From Caldilinea sp. CFX5 (GTDB lineage Bacteria > Chloroflexota > Anaerolineae > Caldilineales > Caldilineaceae), in contig QWII01000126.1 in NCBI GenBank assembly GCA_021405325.1, positions 1 to 64,000 on the forward strand: DNA of 64,000 nucleotides, given 5' to 3'. This document shows positions 52,808 through 62,059 of the stretch, piece by piece; within the stretch, counting starts at the first letter, position 1, and each line of letters begins with the position of its first letter. Below the pieces are notes generated by a model. The model saw only the letters and a program-made list of their open reading frames with translations, was not told where the DNA came from and did not search any database. A program made the translations under genes and the position numbers.

Positions 52808-53635
52808 ATGACGTTACGGATTGCAGCTTGTCAGATGAATTCGCAGGGCGATAAGGATCGCAACCTGGCGACGGCGGAACGGTTGATCGATGAGGCGGCG
52901 CACCAGGGAGCGCAGATGGTCGGGCTGCCGGAAATGTTCAACTTGTTGGCCGATGATGAGGCGACAGTAGCCGGGGCGGAAGGCGAGGATGGGCCGACAA
53001 GTCAACTGTTGCGACAGAAAGCGCGCCAGCATCAAATCTACCTCCACGGCGGCAGCATTCCCACCGTCATCCCCGGCAGTGACCGCATCGGCAACACCAC
53101 CTTTGTCTTTGATCCGGAGGGGGCGATCATTGCTCGTTACCAAAAGATTCATCTCTTTGACATCCACATTGAAGGGCAGAAGAACTACAAAGAATCCGCC
53201 CGTGTGGCCCCCGGTGATGAGATGGTGACCTTTGAAACCGAGCAGGGCAACTTTGGCCTGACGATCTGTTATGATATCCGCTTTCCGGAACTCTACCGCG
53301 CCTTGACGCTGGCCGGCGCACGGGTCATCTTTCACCCGGCGGCCTTCACCCTCTACACCGGCAAAGACCACTGGGAGACGCTGATTCGCGCCCGCGCGAT
53401 TGAGAATCAAGTCTACATGGTCTCACCGGCGCAGATCGGCAGCCACGGCAATGGGAAACAGTGCTTTGGCAACACCATGATTGTGGACCCCTGGGGCACC
53501 GTCCTCGCTCGTGCGCCCGAACGAGAGTGTGTGGTGGTGGCCGCGGTCGATTACGCCACGCAGGATAAAGTGCGTGCCGAATTGCCCTCCTTAAAGCACC
53601 GACGACCGGATGTGTATGATCCCCAAAAACGATAA
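52808..53635 (+). CDS. carbon-nitrogen hydrolase (nitrilase superfamily)
   Basis: 275 residues. The triad is seen: Glu in GLPEMFNLLADD, Lys in RYQKIHLFDIH, Cys in GLTICYDIRFPELYR. YKESARVAPGDEMVTFETEQGNFG and HRRPDVYDPQ fit the Nit1-type group. These enzymes hydrolyse amides such as deaminated glutathione or omega-amides. AAAGGAGCG precedes the ATG. Stands between two unrelated genes. Confidence 0.92.
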   Translation: MTLRIAACQMNSQGDKDRNLATAERLIDEAAHQGAQMVGLPEMFNLLADDEATVAGAEGEDGPTSQLLRQKARQHQIYLHGGSIPTVIPGSDRIGNTTFVFDPEGAIIARYQKIHLFDIHIEGQKNYKESARVAPGDEMVTFETEQGNFGLTICYDIRFPELYRALTLAGARVIFHPAAFTLYTGKDHWETLIRARAIENQVYMVSPAQIGSHGNGKQCFGNTMIVDPWGTVLARAPERECVVVAAVDYATQDKVRAELPSLKHRRPDVYDPQKR

Positions 53636-53687
53636 CGCGTGGCGATCTGGTTATAGAGCTGCACCTGGATAAGCCCAAAGCAGAGAA

Positions 53688-53748
53688 GTTTACACGGATA
53701 GGGAGAAACACTGTTTTTTATCCGAGCTTCTTCCTATCCGTGTAAGCT
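53688..53748. repeat. hairpin of the CACGGATAGG family
   Basis: TTTACACGGATAGG and CCTATCCGTGTAA arms pair. Similar elements at 36634-36694 and, more loosely, 15810-15866. Confidence 0.7.
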
Positions 53749-53763
53749 ATGCCTTCGCCGCTC

Positions 53764-54915
53764 CTATCCGCGCACCATATAGCCATTTTCTGTGACGGCG
53801 CGATGGAAGATCGCCTCATCCAGGGTCATACCGAAGCCGGCGGTGGCGGGTACGCTGACCTGACCCTCTTCAATGACATAGCCGGGGGCGTCGATCCCAG
53901 GTGTGCTGGCCTCATCCCATTCGGCAAAGGTGAAGCCCGTCACCGCGGCGGCCAGATGGGGCGCGGTGTAATTGCCGATATGACCGCCGTAATGATGGGG
54001 CGCAGTGCGCACGCCCCAGGCATCCAATTGTTGACCGAGCGCTAGCCATTGGGTAAAGCTGTGGCTGTGAATGTCATATTGAATGACCTCGACCAGCCCT
54101 TCCCGCGCCCAGTCGAGGAGCAGCGGGGCGGCCCAGCCTTCGCCGTCGGCAATCAGAGTGGCGATACCCTCCGCTTGTAACCACGCTTTCAGGTCGCGGT
54201 AGAGAACCGGGTCTTCGTGAAAGGCTTCTTCCATCCAGAAGACATTGGCTGCGGCGGTTTCGCCCAACACTCGCTTGGTCAGGTTCAAATTGTAGCCATT
54301 GTTGGCGTCAATCATGATTTTGCCGCTGGGGCCGGTCACCGCGCACACGCCGTGGATGATGGCAATGTCACGCTGGGTGCCGGCTTCCAGCGGTAGATGC
54401 CGCGCGCCACGCCCGACCTTGATCTTAAAATGGCGGTGGCCGCGGGCGTACCCCTGCTGCGCTTCGTCGGTCAGCAACGCCACGCCTTCGTCTTGATCGG
54501 CTAAATGTAGATCATCGAAATAGAGCGAGGTGTCATAACAGGGGACGCGCAACGCCGCCGGTGCATCTTTGCCCACATAGCCCGCCGCCACTTGATAAAC
54601 GGGTTGTCCCAATTGCTTACCCACCAGATCCCAGAGCGGGAAATCAAAGGGACGTCCCAACACCGTGCTGCCCTGCCCAGGGAGAAACAATTCCGCCAAC
54701 GAATGACCGATAATGCGCTGGGCATCCTGTGCTGTGGCCCGTGAATGACCAATGCCACTGCTGCCGTCATCCAGTGTCAAGCGCGCAAATGGTACCCGCA
54801 CGGTCAAGCCATGTTCACCCAACCGGGCGTTGCAACCGGCGTGACGTGGCCGTTGGCCCTCCAGTATCGCCCATTCAACAGCAACTACTTTGCGACTGAG
54901 AACTTGTCCATTCAT
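53764..54915 (-). CDS. mandelate racemase/muconate lactonizing enzyme-family protein
   Basis: 383 residues of the enolase superfamily. HFKIKVG carries the KxK, KIMIDANNGYN the first metal Asp, VFWMEEAFHEDPV the Glu, and ATLIADGEGWA the third ligand. No clear His-Asp dyad was found, so the reaction type cannot be given. The barrel is probably involved in sugar-acid dehydration or epimerisation. Preceded and followed by palindromes. Confidence 0.85.
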   Translation of the reverse strand: MNGQVLSRKVVAVEWAILEGQRPRHAGCNARLGEHGLTVRVPFARLTLDDGSSGIGHSRATAQDAQRIIGHSLAELFLPGQGSTVLGRPFDFPLWDLVGKQLGQPVYQVAAGYVGKDAPAALRVPCYDTSLYFDDLHLADQDEGVALLTDEAQQGYARGHRHFKIKVGRGARHLPLEAGTQRDIAIIHGVCAVTGPSGKIMIDANNGYNLNLTKRVLGETAAANVFWMEEAFHEDPVLYRDLKAWLQAEGIATLIADGEGWAAPLLLDWAREGLVEVIQYDIHSHSFTQWLALGQQLDAWGVRTAPHHYGGHIGNYTAPHLAAAVTGFTFAEWDEASTPGIDAPGYVIEEGQVSVPATAGFGMTLDEAIFHRAVTENGYMVRG

Positions 54916-55353
54916 GATGTATTCTCTTTCTATTCAACCGAAACCCAGGAGCAGGTAAGGACCAGTGTGGTTTTCGTAGCCATCGACCTCAAGTCGGGGG
55001 CTTTCAGGAAACCAAGAGGGATAGTCTGTCATTCTGAAAGAATCTCTAGGGCAAAATACCGCAGAGATTCTTTCAGAATGACAGGCGGGTCTTGCAGGTT
55101 TTCCGATGCCATTTCTTCTCTTGATGCCGACGGCTACGGAAACCATATCGACCCCTACCACACCCCTGAGATTTTTACAGGTTAAAAATTGCTGATGCCA
55201 TCATAACAAAGCGATAAGCAGTAGCACAACTACCGAAAACGATCACCGCCTCCTGTAGGTAGGCAAAAAAGCCGGTTGACCCGCCGCGCAATGTGCGTTA
55301 CACTGGGGTGACACGGACATTCATTTGCTTCAACAAAGGGTAGGCAACGGATC
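54916..55353. repeat. 438-bp spacer with a nested imperfect palindrome
   Basis: Outer arms about 54965-54995 and 55120-55148 (GTTTTCGTAGCCATCGAC type) pair with several mismatches and enclose a perfect 21-bp hairpin (55027-55047 with 55063-55083, TGTCATTCTGAAAGAATCTC arm). The whole looks like a small non-autonomous element. A promoter lies at 55276-55304. Confidence 0.65.
55276..55304 (+). promoter_or_regulatory. promoter of the aspartoacylase-like / CocE-like pair
   Basis: TTGACC, 17 bases, TACACT; the ATG is 50 bases downstream. Confidence 0.65.
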
Positions 55354-56373
55354 ATGACCCAACCTCACATTATCCACAATCCAACAACGATCGACTTTGA
55401 CCGTCCCGGCAAGACGCTCTATGAAGTGGCCTTTCATTATGACGGCACTTGGGGTAATGCCCTGGTGCCGCTGGCGGTAATCAACGGCACAGCCGGCCCT
55501 GGTCCCGGCGTGGCCTGTTTTGGCGGCACCCATGGCAATGAGTATGAAGGGCAGATGGCCGTCTGGCGCCTGCTCCATGAACTTAACCCCGCCGAAATCA
55601 GCGGGCGGGTGCTGCTTATGCCGCGGCTCAACACGCCGGCCTGTATCAGCGGCACGCGCGAATCGCAAATCGATGGCGTTAATATGAATCGCGCCTTTCC
55701 CGGCGATCCCCGTGGTACAATCACTTATCGCATTGCCGACTTTGTCACAACCCATATTCTGCCACGGGTGGATGTTGTGTTAGATATTCATGCGGCTGGT
55801 CGCGGCGGCCATTTCCCCTTTTGCTCCTCGTTTCATCTGGTGCCTGACCCCAAACAATATGCCGAGATGAAGACGGTCGCTGCGCTCTTTGACACACCGT
55901 TCATCTTTATCTATTCCAGCGAGATGGCGCGCGGCCTGTTGACCGACCAGGCCGAAGCAATGGGCAAAATCACCATCGGCGGCGAGTTCGGCCATTCGGA
56001 AGCTGTCTCGGAACGGGGCTTGCAACATGCCTATGAGGGCATCAAAAATGTCCTGCGTCATTATAAGATGTTGCCGGGAGAGATTGTGAAAGTGGATCCT
56101 GCCCGTGGCACGCCCCCCAAACTGGTCTCCGCCATTCATCTGGATGAGTACATTCCCGCACCGAACACCGGTGTCTATGCGCCGTTGCTGGAAGTAGGCG
56201 CGGCGGTAGAGGGGGGACAGTTAGTCGGCTGGCTCTATGATTTCGAGCGGCTGGGCGAAGCGCCGCTAGAAGTGCGTGCGCCCCGCCGCGGCTATATCTT
56301 GTTGCAACCCTTCCAGGCGCCAATCAAAAAAGGGGATACCATGCTGGTAATCGCCCAGGAGGTCATCGACTAA
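55354..56373 (+). CDS. succinylglutamate desuccinylase/aspartoacylase-family protein
   Basis: 339 residues. VACFGGTHGNEYEGQ gives the zinc-binding His and Glu, VNMNRAFPGDPRGT the Arg loop, and VDVVLDIHAAGRGG the second His. This M14-like fold deacylates N-acyl amino acids or related amides. Its stop overlaps the next start by one base (TAATG). Ribosome site GGTAGG is modest. Confidence 0.9.
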   Translation: MTQPHIIHNPTTIDFDRPGKTLYEVAFHYDGTWGNALVPLAVINGTAGPGPGVACFGGTHGNEYEGQMAVWRLLHELNPAEISGRVLLMPRLNTPACISGTRESQIDGVNMNRAFPGDPRGTITYRIADFVTTHILPRVDVVLDIHAAGRGGHFPFCSSFHLVPDPKQYAEMKTVAALFDTPFIFIYSSEMARGLLTDQAEAMGKITIGGEFGHSEAVSERGLQHAYEGIKNVLRHYKMLPGEIVKVDPARGTPPKLVSAIHLDEYIPAPNTGVYAPLLEVGAAVEGGQLVGWLYDFERLGEAPLEVRAPRRGYILLQPFQAPIKKGDTMLVIAQEVID

Positions 56374-58289
56374 TGGCTACCACTGACAAACCCTACAGCC
56401 TGCTCATTGCCAAAGACATCCTGGTCCCCATGCGCGACGGCGTGCGGCTGGCGACCGATCTCTACCGCCCGGCGCAGGAGGGCGAACCGTTGCCCGGCCC
56501 GTTTCCCACGATTCTGTGCCGCACGCCCTATAACAAAAGCGACCGGCGTTATATTGAAATTGCCGAGTTCTTCACCCCGCGCGGCTACGTCACCGTCCTG
56601 CAAGACCTGCGGGGGCGCTATCAATCGGAGGGATTGGGCCAATACTTTCACACGGCCAACCCCCATGACGGCATCGACGGCTATGATACCATCGAGTGGA
56701 TTGCTGCCAAACCCTGGTCGAGCGGCAAAGTGGGCATGGTCGGCAGCTCCTTTGCGGCGGTAGTGCAGGTGGCGGCGGCATTGGAACGGCCACCCCATCT
56801 CACCGCCATCTGGCCCGATGTGACGCCGACCAACAACTTCTTTCACCAGGCGCGCGAAGGGGGCGCCATGCAGTTGCACATGTTCTGGGCGCTCTTTGTC
56901 CACGCTCAGGATGAGTTGTCAATCTGGCACGACCCAGTCGCACAACAGAAGGTGTGGGAAGGGTTGCGCCAGATGCGCCAGTGGGTGCGCGCCATGCCCT
57001 GGCAGCCAGGACAAACACCCCTTGCTGTCGTCCCGCGCCTGGAACAGATCCTCTTTGATTACTACACACGAGGCGAGTATGACGACTTCTGGGCGCAAAA
57101 GTGCAACAACTTTGAAGCCTTTTATGCTGATCACGCCGACATCCCCGGTCTCTTCTCCGGCGGGTGGTTCGACCCCTACGCCACGGCCATGACCGCTTAT
57201 TACAGCAGCATGGCCCGCCAAAACAGCGCACCACAACGATTGCTCATGGGGCCGTGGACGCATGTGGGAATGCGGGGCGATTCGTCCTTTGCCGGCGATG
57301 TTGATTTTGGGCCGGCCAGCGTCTGGGGTGTGCAGCGGTACTTTGCCGAGCAGTTGCGCTACTTTGATCGTCATCTGAAAGGAGTAACCACCGAGTCAGT
57401 CGATGACCCGCCGGTGCGCATCTTTGTCATGGGCGGTGGTGACGGGCATCGCACGGCGCAGGGCAAATTCTTTCATGGCGGCCAGTGGCGCGATGAGCAG
57501 GAGTGGCCGCCGGCGCGCACGCAGTACACCAACTACTACTTGCACGCCGACGGCAGCTTGCGCCCCGAACCGCCAACCGTTGCAGCAGCATCATTAAGCT
57601 ACGACTTCGACCCGAATCACCCCGTCCCAACCATCGGCGGCAGCCTCTGCGGCATTATGGAATTGCCGCCGGATACGGGCGATCTCGACGATATGTGGCG
57701 GCGGTTCCTATCGCCGGTGTTGCGGTTACGCCATCTTGTCGGGCTAGGCGCGGCGCACCAGAAGGAAGAACCGGGCATCTTTGGCGCCGAACCGCCCTAT
57801 CCGCTGTTGGCCGACCGACCGGATGTCCTGGTTTTCCAGACCGAACCGTTGACAGCCGATGTTGAGGTGACGGGATCGATTACGGTTCATCTGTGGATTT
57901 CCTCTTCGGCGCTGGACACCGATTTTACCGCCAAGCTGGTTGATGTCTACCCGCCCAATGCCGACTATCCGAACGGTTATCAGATGAATATCATCGATTC
58001 GGTGTTGCGCGTGCGCTATCGCAACCGTTGGGAACAGGAGGAATTGATGACGCCAGAGCAAATCTATCCCATCCAGATCACCCTGGCGCCGACCAGCAAT
58101 TGCTTTCAGGCTGGTCATCGCCTCCGGCTCGATATTTCCAGCAGCAACTTCCCCCGGCTGGATGTCAACCCGAATACCGGGGAGCCGGTCGGCAAACATA
58201 CGCATACGGTGGTGGCGCGCAATACGATCTACTGTGATCGTGACCACCCTTCGTATGTCCGCTTGCCCTTGATCCCACTAGAAACCTAA
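56373..58289 (+). CDS. CocE/NonD-family hydrolase (X-Pro dipeptidyl-peptidase-like)
   Basis: 638 residues. KDILVPMRDGVRLATDLYRPA is the family N-terminus, GKVGMVGSSFAAVVQVAAAL the nucleophile elbow, and the C-terminal jelly-roll-like domain with VEVTGSITVHLWISSSALDTDFTAKLVDVYPP follows. Members hydrolyse cocaine-like esters, X-prolyl peptides or beta-lactam side chains. Translationally coupled to the aspartoacylase-like gene, so the pair may act on one acyl/amino substrate. Confidence 0.92.
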   Translation: MATTDKPYSLLIAKDILVPMRDGVRLATDLYRPAQEGEPLPGPFPTILCRTPYNKSDRRYIEIAEFFTPRGYVTVLQDLRGRYQSEGLGQYFHTANPHDGIDGYDTIEWIAAKPWSSGKVGMVGSSFAAVVQVAAALERPPHLTAIWPDVTPTNNFFHQAREGGAMQLHMFWALFVHAQDELSIWHDPVAQQKVWEGLRQMRQWVRAMPWQPGQTPLAVVPRLEQILFDYYTRGEYDDFWAQKCNNFEAFYADHADIPGLFSGGWFDPYATAMTAYYSSMARQNSAPQRLLMGPWTHVGMRGDSSFAGDVDFGPASVWGVQRYFAEQLRYFDRHLKGVTTESVDDPPVRIFVMGGGDGHRTAQGKFFHGGQWRDEQEWPPARTQYTNYYLHADGSLRPEPPTVAAASLSYDFDPNHPVPTIGGSLCGIMELPPDTGDLDDMWRRFLSPVLRLRHLVGLGAAHQKEEPGIFGAEPPYPLLADRPDVLVFQTEPLTADVEVTGSITVHLWISSSALDTDFTAKLVDVYPPNADYPNGYQMNIIDSVLRVRYRNRWEQEELMTPEQIYPIQITLAPTSNCFQAGHRLRLDISSSNFPRLDVNPNTGEPVGKHTHTVVARNTIYCDRDHPSYVRLPLIPLET

Positions 58290-58333
58290 CTATGCCATAA
58301 CCCACCATTCCGTTCCTACGCCACTCATCGGGG

Positions 58334-58558
58334 TGTGACCCGCCGCGGTCTGTTTCAAGTTGGGGACAAGGGCGCCGGGGCGGGGCGAGAGACAGTGCGC
58401 CAAACCAATGGCGACCGATGGCATTGACTCGGCGCGTGCCTGGGCCGTGCGTCTGGCTTGTGATGGCTTGTGGGTTAGCGAACTATATGATAGTTTCCAT
58501 CCGGACGGTAATTTGCGCAAGGCGCCGAAGCCGAACTATTACGACTGGTGGCATAAGT
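58334..58558 (+). pseudogene. possible decayed TetR-family C-terminus
   Basis: The frame reads GIDSARAWAVRLACDGLWVSELYDSFHPD, like the ends of TetR regulators (AxxLAxDGLWL.). No HTH is found upstream, the frame opens after a stop at about 58333 and the part directly precedes an MFS exporter, a usual partner of TetR genes. It is likely a remnant. The open frame continues past the exporter start. Confidence 0.35.
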
Positions 58559-59824
58559 ATGACGACGCAAACAATGGAGCAGGTTGAAACTGTGCAGTTG
58601 GCCGACAACTGGCGACCCCGCTTTTTCCTGATCTGGACAGGTCAAGCGCTTTCGCTTATCGGCAGTGCGTTGACCCAATTTGTGCTGCTCTGGTGGATCA
58701 CCGAGACGACCGGCTCGGCAGCGGCGCTAGCGACGGCCGGGGTGATGGCGCTGCTGCCCCAGGCGATCTTTGGCCCGTTGGGCGGCGTCGTGGCGGACCG
58801 CTGGAGCCGGCGGGTGATTATGATTGTTGCCGATGCGATTACGGCGTTATGTATGATGGTGTTGATCGCGCTCTTTGCCACGGGCAATATTCAACTCTGG
58901 CAAATTTATGCTCTGCTGTTTGTCCGCTCTGCAATGCAAGCTTTTCAGGCGCCGGCAGCGACAGCCAGCACGGCCATGCTCGTGCCGAAGGAGTGGTTGC
59001 CACGGGTGGCCGGCTTCAACCAGACCTTGCAGGGGGTGATGACCATCGCTGCCGCACCGCTGGGCGCGCTGGCGTTGGCCTTTTTGCCAACCCAGGGCGC
59101 GTTGATGATCGATGTCGTTACCGCGCTTGTCGGGATTTTGCCGCTGCTCTTCTTTCGTATTCCACAGAAAGCGGTTGCCAGCAGTGGCGGCATGGCGAGG
59201 AGCCTGGTCGCTGATCTACGCGCCGGTGTGCGTTATGTGCTGGCGGAACGGGGCATTGCCATGCTGCTCGCCATCATGGGATTGATCGTCATGACCATTA
59301 TGCCCATGTTTTCCCTGACGCCACTGCTGGTGAAAGAGCACTTTGCCGGCGGCGTCAACCAGGTGGCGCTGATGGAGGGCTTATCCGGCGTGGGCATTAT
59401 TTTGGGCGGGCTGCTGATCGGTTTCTGGCCGATCTTCCGGCGGCGCATTGTCACCGTCCTGGTCTCCTTTGCGGTCTCTTGTTTTACGGTGGCGTTGGTC
59501 GCCGTTGCGCCCAGTGATTGGTTCTGGTTGGGCATCTTCTGGTGGTTTGTCAGCGGCCTCACCTACTCGACCGGCAACGCGCCGCTGATGGCGATTATCC
59601 AGCATGTGGTGCCGAATGAGATGCAAGGGCGGGTCTTTTCCCTGATGAACACTGTGATCGGGCTGGCTGGGCCGGTGGGGTTGGCGGTGGTTGGGCCGTT
59701 AGGGGAAGCGTTGGGGGTTGTCGGCGTCTTTGTTCTGGGGGGCGTCCTCTCGGCGTTGATTTGTCTGGCCGGTCTGTTGTCACCGGCATTGATGAACATC
59801 GAAAAGGCGCCAGCGTCGGCGTGA
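58559..59824 (+). CDS. MFS transporter (drug/enterobactin-exporter-like)
   Basis: 421 residues from ATG 58559; a longer in-frame start would extend into the TetR-like remnant. WRPRFFLIWTGQALSLIGSALTQFVLLWWIT and GGVVADRWSRRVIMIVADAITALCMMVLI are typical of the EntS/macrolide-efflux group (motif A, D-R-x-x-R-R). Twelve helices. No clear ribosome site. Likely exports a small molecule. Confidence 0.87.
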   Translation: MTTQTMEQVETVQLADNWRPRFFLIWTGQALSLIGSALTQFVLLWWITETTGSAAALATAGVMALLPQAIFGPLGGVVADRWSRRVIMIVADAITALCMMVLIALFATGNIQLWQIYALLFVRSAMQAFQAPAATASTAMLVPKEWLPRVAGFNQTLQGVMTIAAAPLGALALAFLPTQGALMIDVVTALVGILPLLFFRIPQKAVASSGGMARSLVADLRAGVRYVLAERGIAMLLAIMGLIVMTIMPMFSLTPLLVKEHFAGGVNQVALMEGLSGVGIILGGLLIGFWPIFRRRIVTVLVSFAVSCFTVALVAVAPSDWFWLGIFWWFVSGLTYSTGNAPLMAIIQHVVPNEMQGRVFSLMNTVIGLAGPVGLAVVGPLGEALGVVGVFVLGGVLSALICLAGLLSPALMNIEKAPASA

Positions 59825-59942
59825 CGCTTGGGCAACCCAGGTGTCCAAGCCACCAAGACACTACGTCTCTTGACTAGACGTTACCGCCCATCGTCATGAT
59901 CACATGCGCTATGGAACGACTGATTCAAGTTGTTGTATTTGG

Positions 59943-59999
59943 GTAACTGCTAACCCCGCGCCTAGCCGGTCACGGACCGGCTAGGCGCTTAGTGATTAC
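59943..59999. repeat. palindromic element with GTAACT ends, copy 3
   Basis: GTAACTGCT and AGTGATTAC are the outer ends; the inner hairpin is a perfect 13-bp stem (59958-59970 with 59976-59988, GCGCCTAGCCGGT arm) and a 5-base loop. The rest of 59825-60119 has no gene. Confidence 0.7.
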
Positions 60000-60119
60000 G
60001 TGTTTTGACAGTATTCTGACATGAGCAAGTGATTAGAAGAATGATAAATTAAGTTTATGTAAACAAATTGCCGTCGTACACAACAATTCATCACTATTCA
60101 TCCACGGCCAGAGGACGCT

Positions 60120-60578
60120 ATGACTGCTGAAGCTAATCGGTTTTTCAAGTACATTCGCTTGCTGTTGCTAACCCTGGTGCTGGGCCGCAGCCTCTATTCC
60201 TGTGTTTTCACACCGGCGGCACTGCCGCCGGCGCTCCTCCTACCGGCAACGCTACCGGCTGCCTATCGCGTGCCGCCGACCATTGTGAGCGATCAAGTGC
60301 AGATCGTCACCGTTGACCCAACGCGTCTAACCGGACGTTTTAGCCTAACGCTCTTTGATGACACCACCTATGTCGCCTTGGTTGACCGGGTGGAGGAACA
60401 GGGGCCGGGCCATTTTGTCTGGATCGGCCATCTGTCCGGGCAACGCGACAGCCTCGTCCAGGTGACGGTGGCGGAACAGGTGGTGAGCGGATTTATTGAG
60501 CTAAAGGATGTCCACTATGAATTACAGCGTCTGCATGATAACTTTTATGCACTCTACACAGAGGATGTCCTAACGTAG
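60120..60578 (+). CDS. stand-alone propeptide-like domain of secreted metalloproteases
   Basis: 152 residues. A hydrophobic N-terminus (YIRLLLLTLVLGRSLYSC) is a signal peptide with a possible lipobox-like Cys. The rest, RFSLTLFDDTTYVALVDRVEEQGPGHFVWIGHLSGQRDSLVQVTVAEQVVSGFIELKDVHYEL, resembles the N-terminal domain of secreted reprolysin-like zinc proteases (LTLFDD.TY.AxVDR...W.GxL). The stop at 60578 ends it before any HExxH protease domain, and the next gene begins 4 bases later on the other strand. It may be an inhibitor or a truncated remnant. Confidence 0.55.
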   Translation: MTAEANRFFKYIRLLLLTLVLGRSLYSCVFTPAALPPALLLPATLPAAYRVPPTIVSDQVQIVTVDPTRLTGRFSLTLFDDTTYVALVDRVEEQGPGHFVWIGHLSGQRDSLVQVTVAEQVVSGFIELKDVHYELQRLHDNFYALYTEDVLT

Positions 60579-60582
60579 CGTA

Positions 60583-61728
60583 CTATCGCTCCACCGTCAC
60601 GGCATAGAGGCCCTCGATATAGGGATACTTATCTTCCAGATCGGCGGCCAACGCGACGCCGAAACCTGCGCGATTGGGCAGCGTCAAATGGCCCTTGTCG
60701 ATCACCGGCGGGTTGGCCAGGATGTCCCACTGGAGCGGCCCCTGAATCATACAGAGTTCGACCATACGCGGGTTGGGCAGAGCGGCGACGAGGTGGGCAT
60801 GGGCCATACACATCAGCCCGTTGTGCCAACTGTGCGGCGCAAAATCGATGCCATAGCGCTCGGCAGCCGCGGCAATCCGCAGACATTCAGTGATACCGGC
60901 CAACCCCGCATCGGGCTGGACAATGCCGTAGGCTTTTTTCTCCAGATAGGGGCGAAATTGTTCCAACGTGGCGTACTGTTCGCCCCCCGTAATCGGCATA
61001 GCGACGGCGGCGTTGAGTTTGGCATAGCCGTCAATGTCGCTCTGCGGAATTGGTTCTTCAAACCAAGTGAAGCCAAGCCAATCTAACTCCTGGGCAATGG
61101 TCAACGCGTCATCGACGCTAAGACGCTGGTTGCCGTCGAGCATCAATTCCATGCGCCCATTGACGGCCTGCACGAGTTCGCGCACCAGCCCCAAAAAGCG
61201 ATCTACCGTCACGCCATCCCAACTCCATTCAGTGCCGATACGAAATTTGAGTGCTGTATACCCTTGTCCGATATACCCCAGCGCTTCTTCGATCAGTTGA
61301 TCCGGGTGCAGCCGCCAATCATAGCGGCAGCCGCTGGAGGCATAAAGGCGAACCGTATCGAGCGGTTTAGCGGTGAGCAACGCACTGACCCGTTTGCCGG
61401 CGATCTTGCCGCGCAAATCCCAGAGTGCACAATCGATACCGGCCACGGCGCAATCATGCGCCCAGGAACGCCCGTTGGGGTTCGGCGTGATGGTGCGATC
61501 TGTCGGGTCTTTGCCGATCAACTCGGCGGATAGCCACTGCACCCAGTCACGGATGAGCAGCGGCCAGCCATAGGCGCTGGCTTCACCGATGCCGGTCACC
61601 CCGTCATCGGTATGAATGACAACAATGGCGCAGTCCGCCTTGATCGTCCGATAGCGGGCAGTGATCCACTGGCGTTCCGGCTCGTGTAACCGGGAGAGGC
61701 AAAGGGTCTCCAATTTGGTGATCTTCAT
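60583..61728 (-). CDS. mandelate racemase/muconate lactonizing enzyme-family protein
   Basis: 381 residues from ATG 61728, which has GGAGGT seven bases upstream. The barrel has ALKFRIGTEWSW (K-x-R), MELMLDGNQRLSV (Asp), GFTWFEEPIP (Glu), ITGGEQYAT (Glu) and FAPHSWHNGLMC (His). This is the MR-type set of metal ligands and a base His, suggesting acid-sugar dehydration or racemisation. Related to 53764-54915 but with a different active site. Convergent with 60120-60578 by 4 bases. Confidence 0.88.
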   Translation of the reverse strand: MKITKLETLCLSRLHEPERQWITARYRTIKADCAIVVIHTDDGVTGIGEASAYGWPLLIRDWVQWLSAELIGKDPTDRTITPNPNGRSWAHDCAVAGIDCALWDLRGKIAGKRVSALLTAKPLDTVRLYASSGCRYDWRLHPDQLIEEALGYIGQGYTALKFRIGTEWSWDGVTVDRFLGLVRELVQAVNGRMELMLDGNQRLSVDDALTIAQELDWLGFTWFEEPIPQSDIDGYAKLNAAVAMPITGGEQYATLEQFRPYLEKKAYGIVQPDAGLAGITECLRIAAAAERYGIDFAPHSWHNGLMCMAHAHLVAALPNPRMVELCMIQGPLQWDILANPPVIDKGHLTLPNRAGFGVALAADLEDKYPYIEGLYAVTVER

Positions 61729-61788
61729 CGGCACTACCTCCACGACTTTACTTGATTTGGTTGAAAGGATGATAACGTCAACTCTGCT

Positions 61789-61817
61789 ATTGTAGCATGA
61801 GTTGACCTTGCTGAAAA
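61789..61817 (-). promoter_or_regulatory. candidate promoter of the enolase-superfamily gene
   Basis: Minus strand TTTTCA (61812-61817), 17 bases, TACAAT (61789-61794). Confidence 0.4.
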
Positions 61818-61881
61818 TCGGGGGGAGAGCGCAAAAGTTTGACGCTACGTCCATCAGCCGGTAAACTATGCTGTTTGTATA

Positions 61882-61962
61882 ATCAGTAGTCCGCAGTCGT
61901 ATAGTCGCGTAGTCCAAACCCGGTCTATGACAAGCACGGTACGTCGCGATCTACTGAGAATT
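61882..61962. repeat. CAGTAGTCCGCAG...CTACTGAG palindrome, copy 2
   Basis: Same ends as 19691-19767: TCAGTAGTCCGCAGTCGTAT at the left, CTACTGAGAATT at the right. The centres differ. Confidence 0.75.
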
Positions 61963-62059
61963 AAATAACGATTAAGCTGATAAGGGTGATCCACAGAAAC
62001 TAATCAAGCTCCCGGCCACCTTGTCACCTTGTCATCTTGTCAGTCCCAAGGGAGAAAGC

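Larger units (their letters stand above)
61729..62059. other. 331-bp divergent spacer with repeat and promoter
   Basis: Contains a weak promoter for the enolase-family gene at 61789-61817 (TTTTCA, 17, TACAAT on the minus strand) and the CAGTAGTCCGCAG palindrome at 61882-61962. No gene. Confidence 0.6.

Noticed and set aside
54745..55185. 146-codon plus-strand frame
   Set aside because: It begins antisense to the enolase-family gene and runs through palindromes; no start signal.
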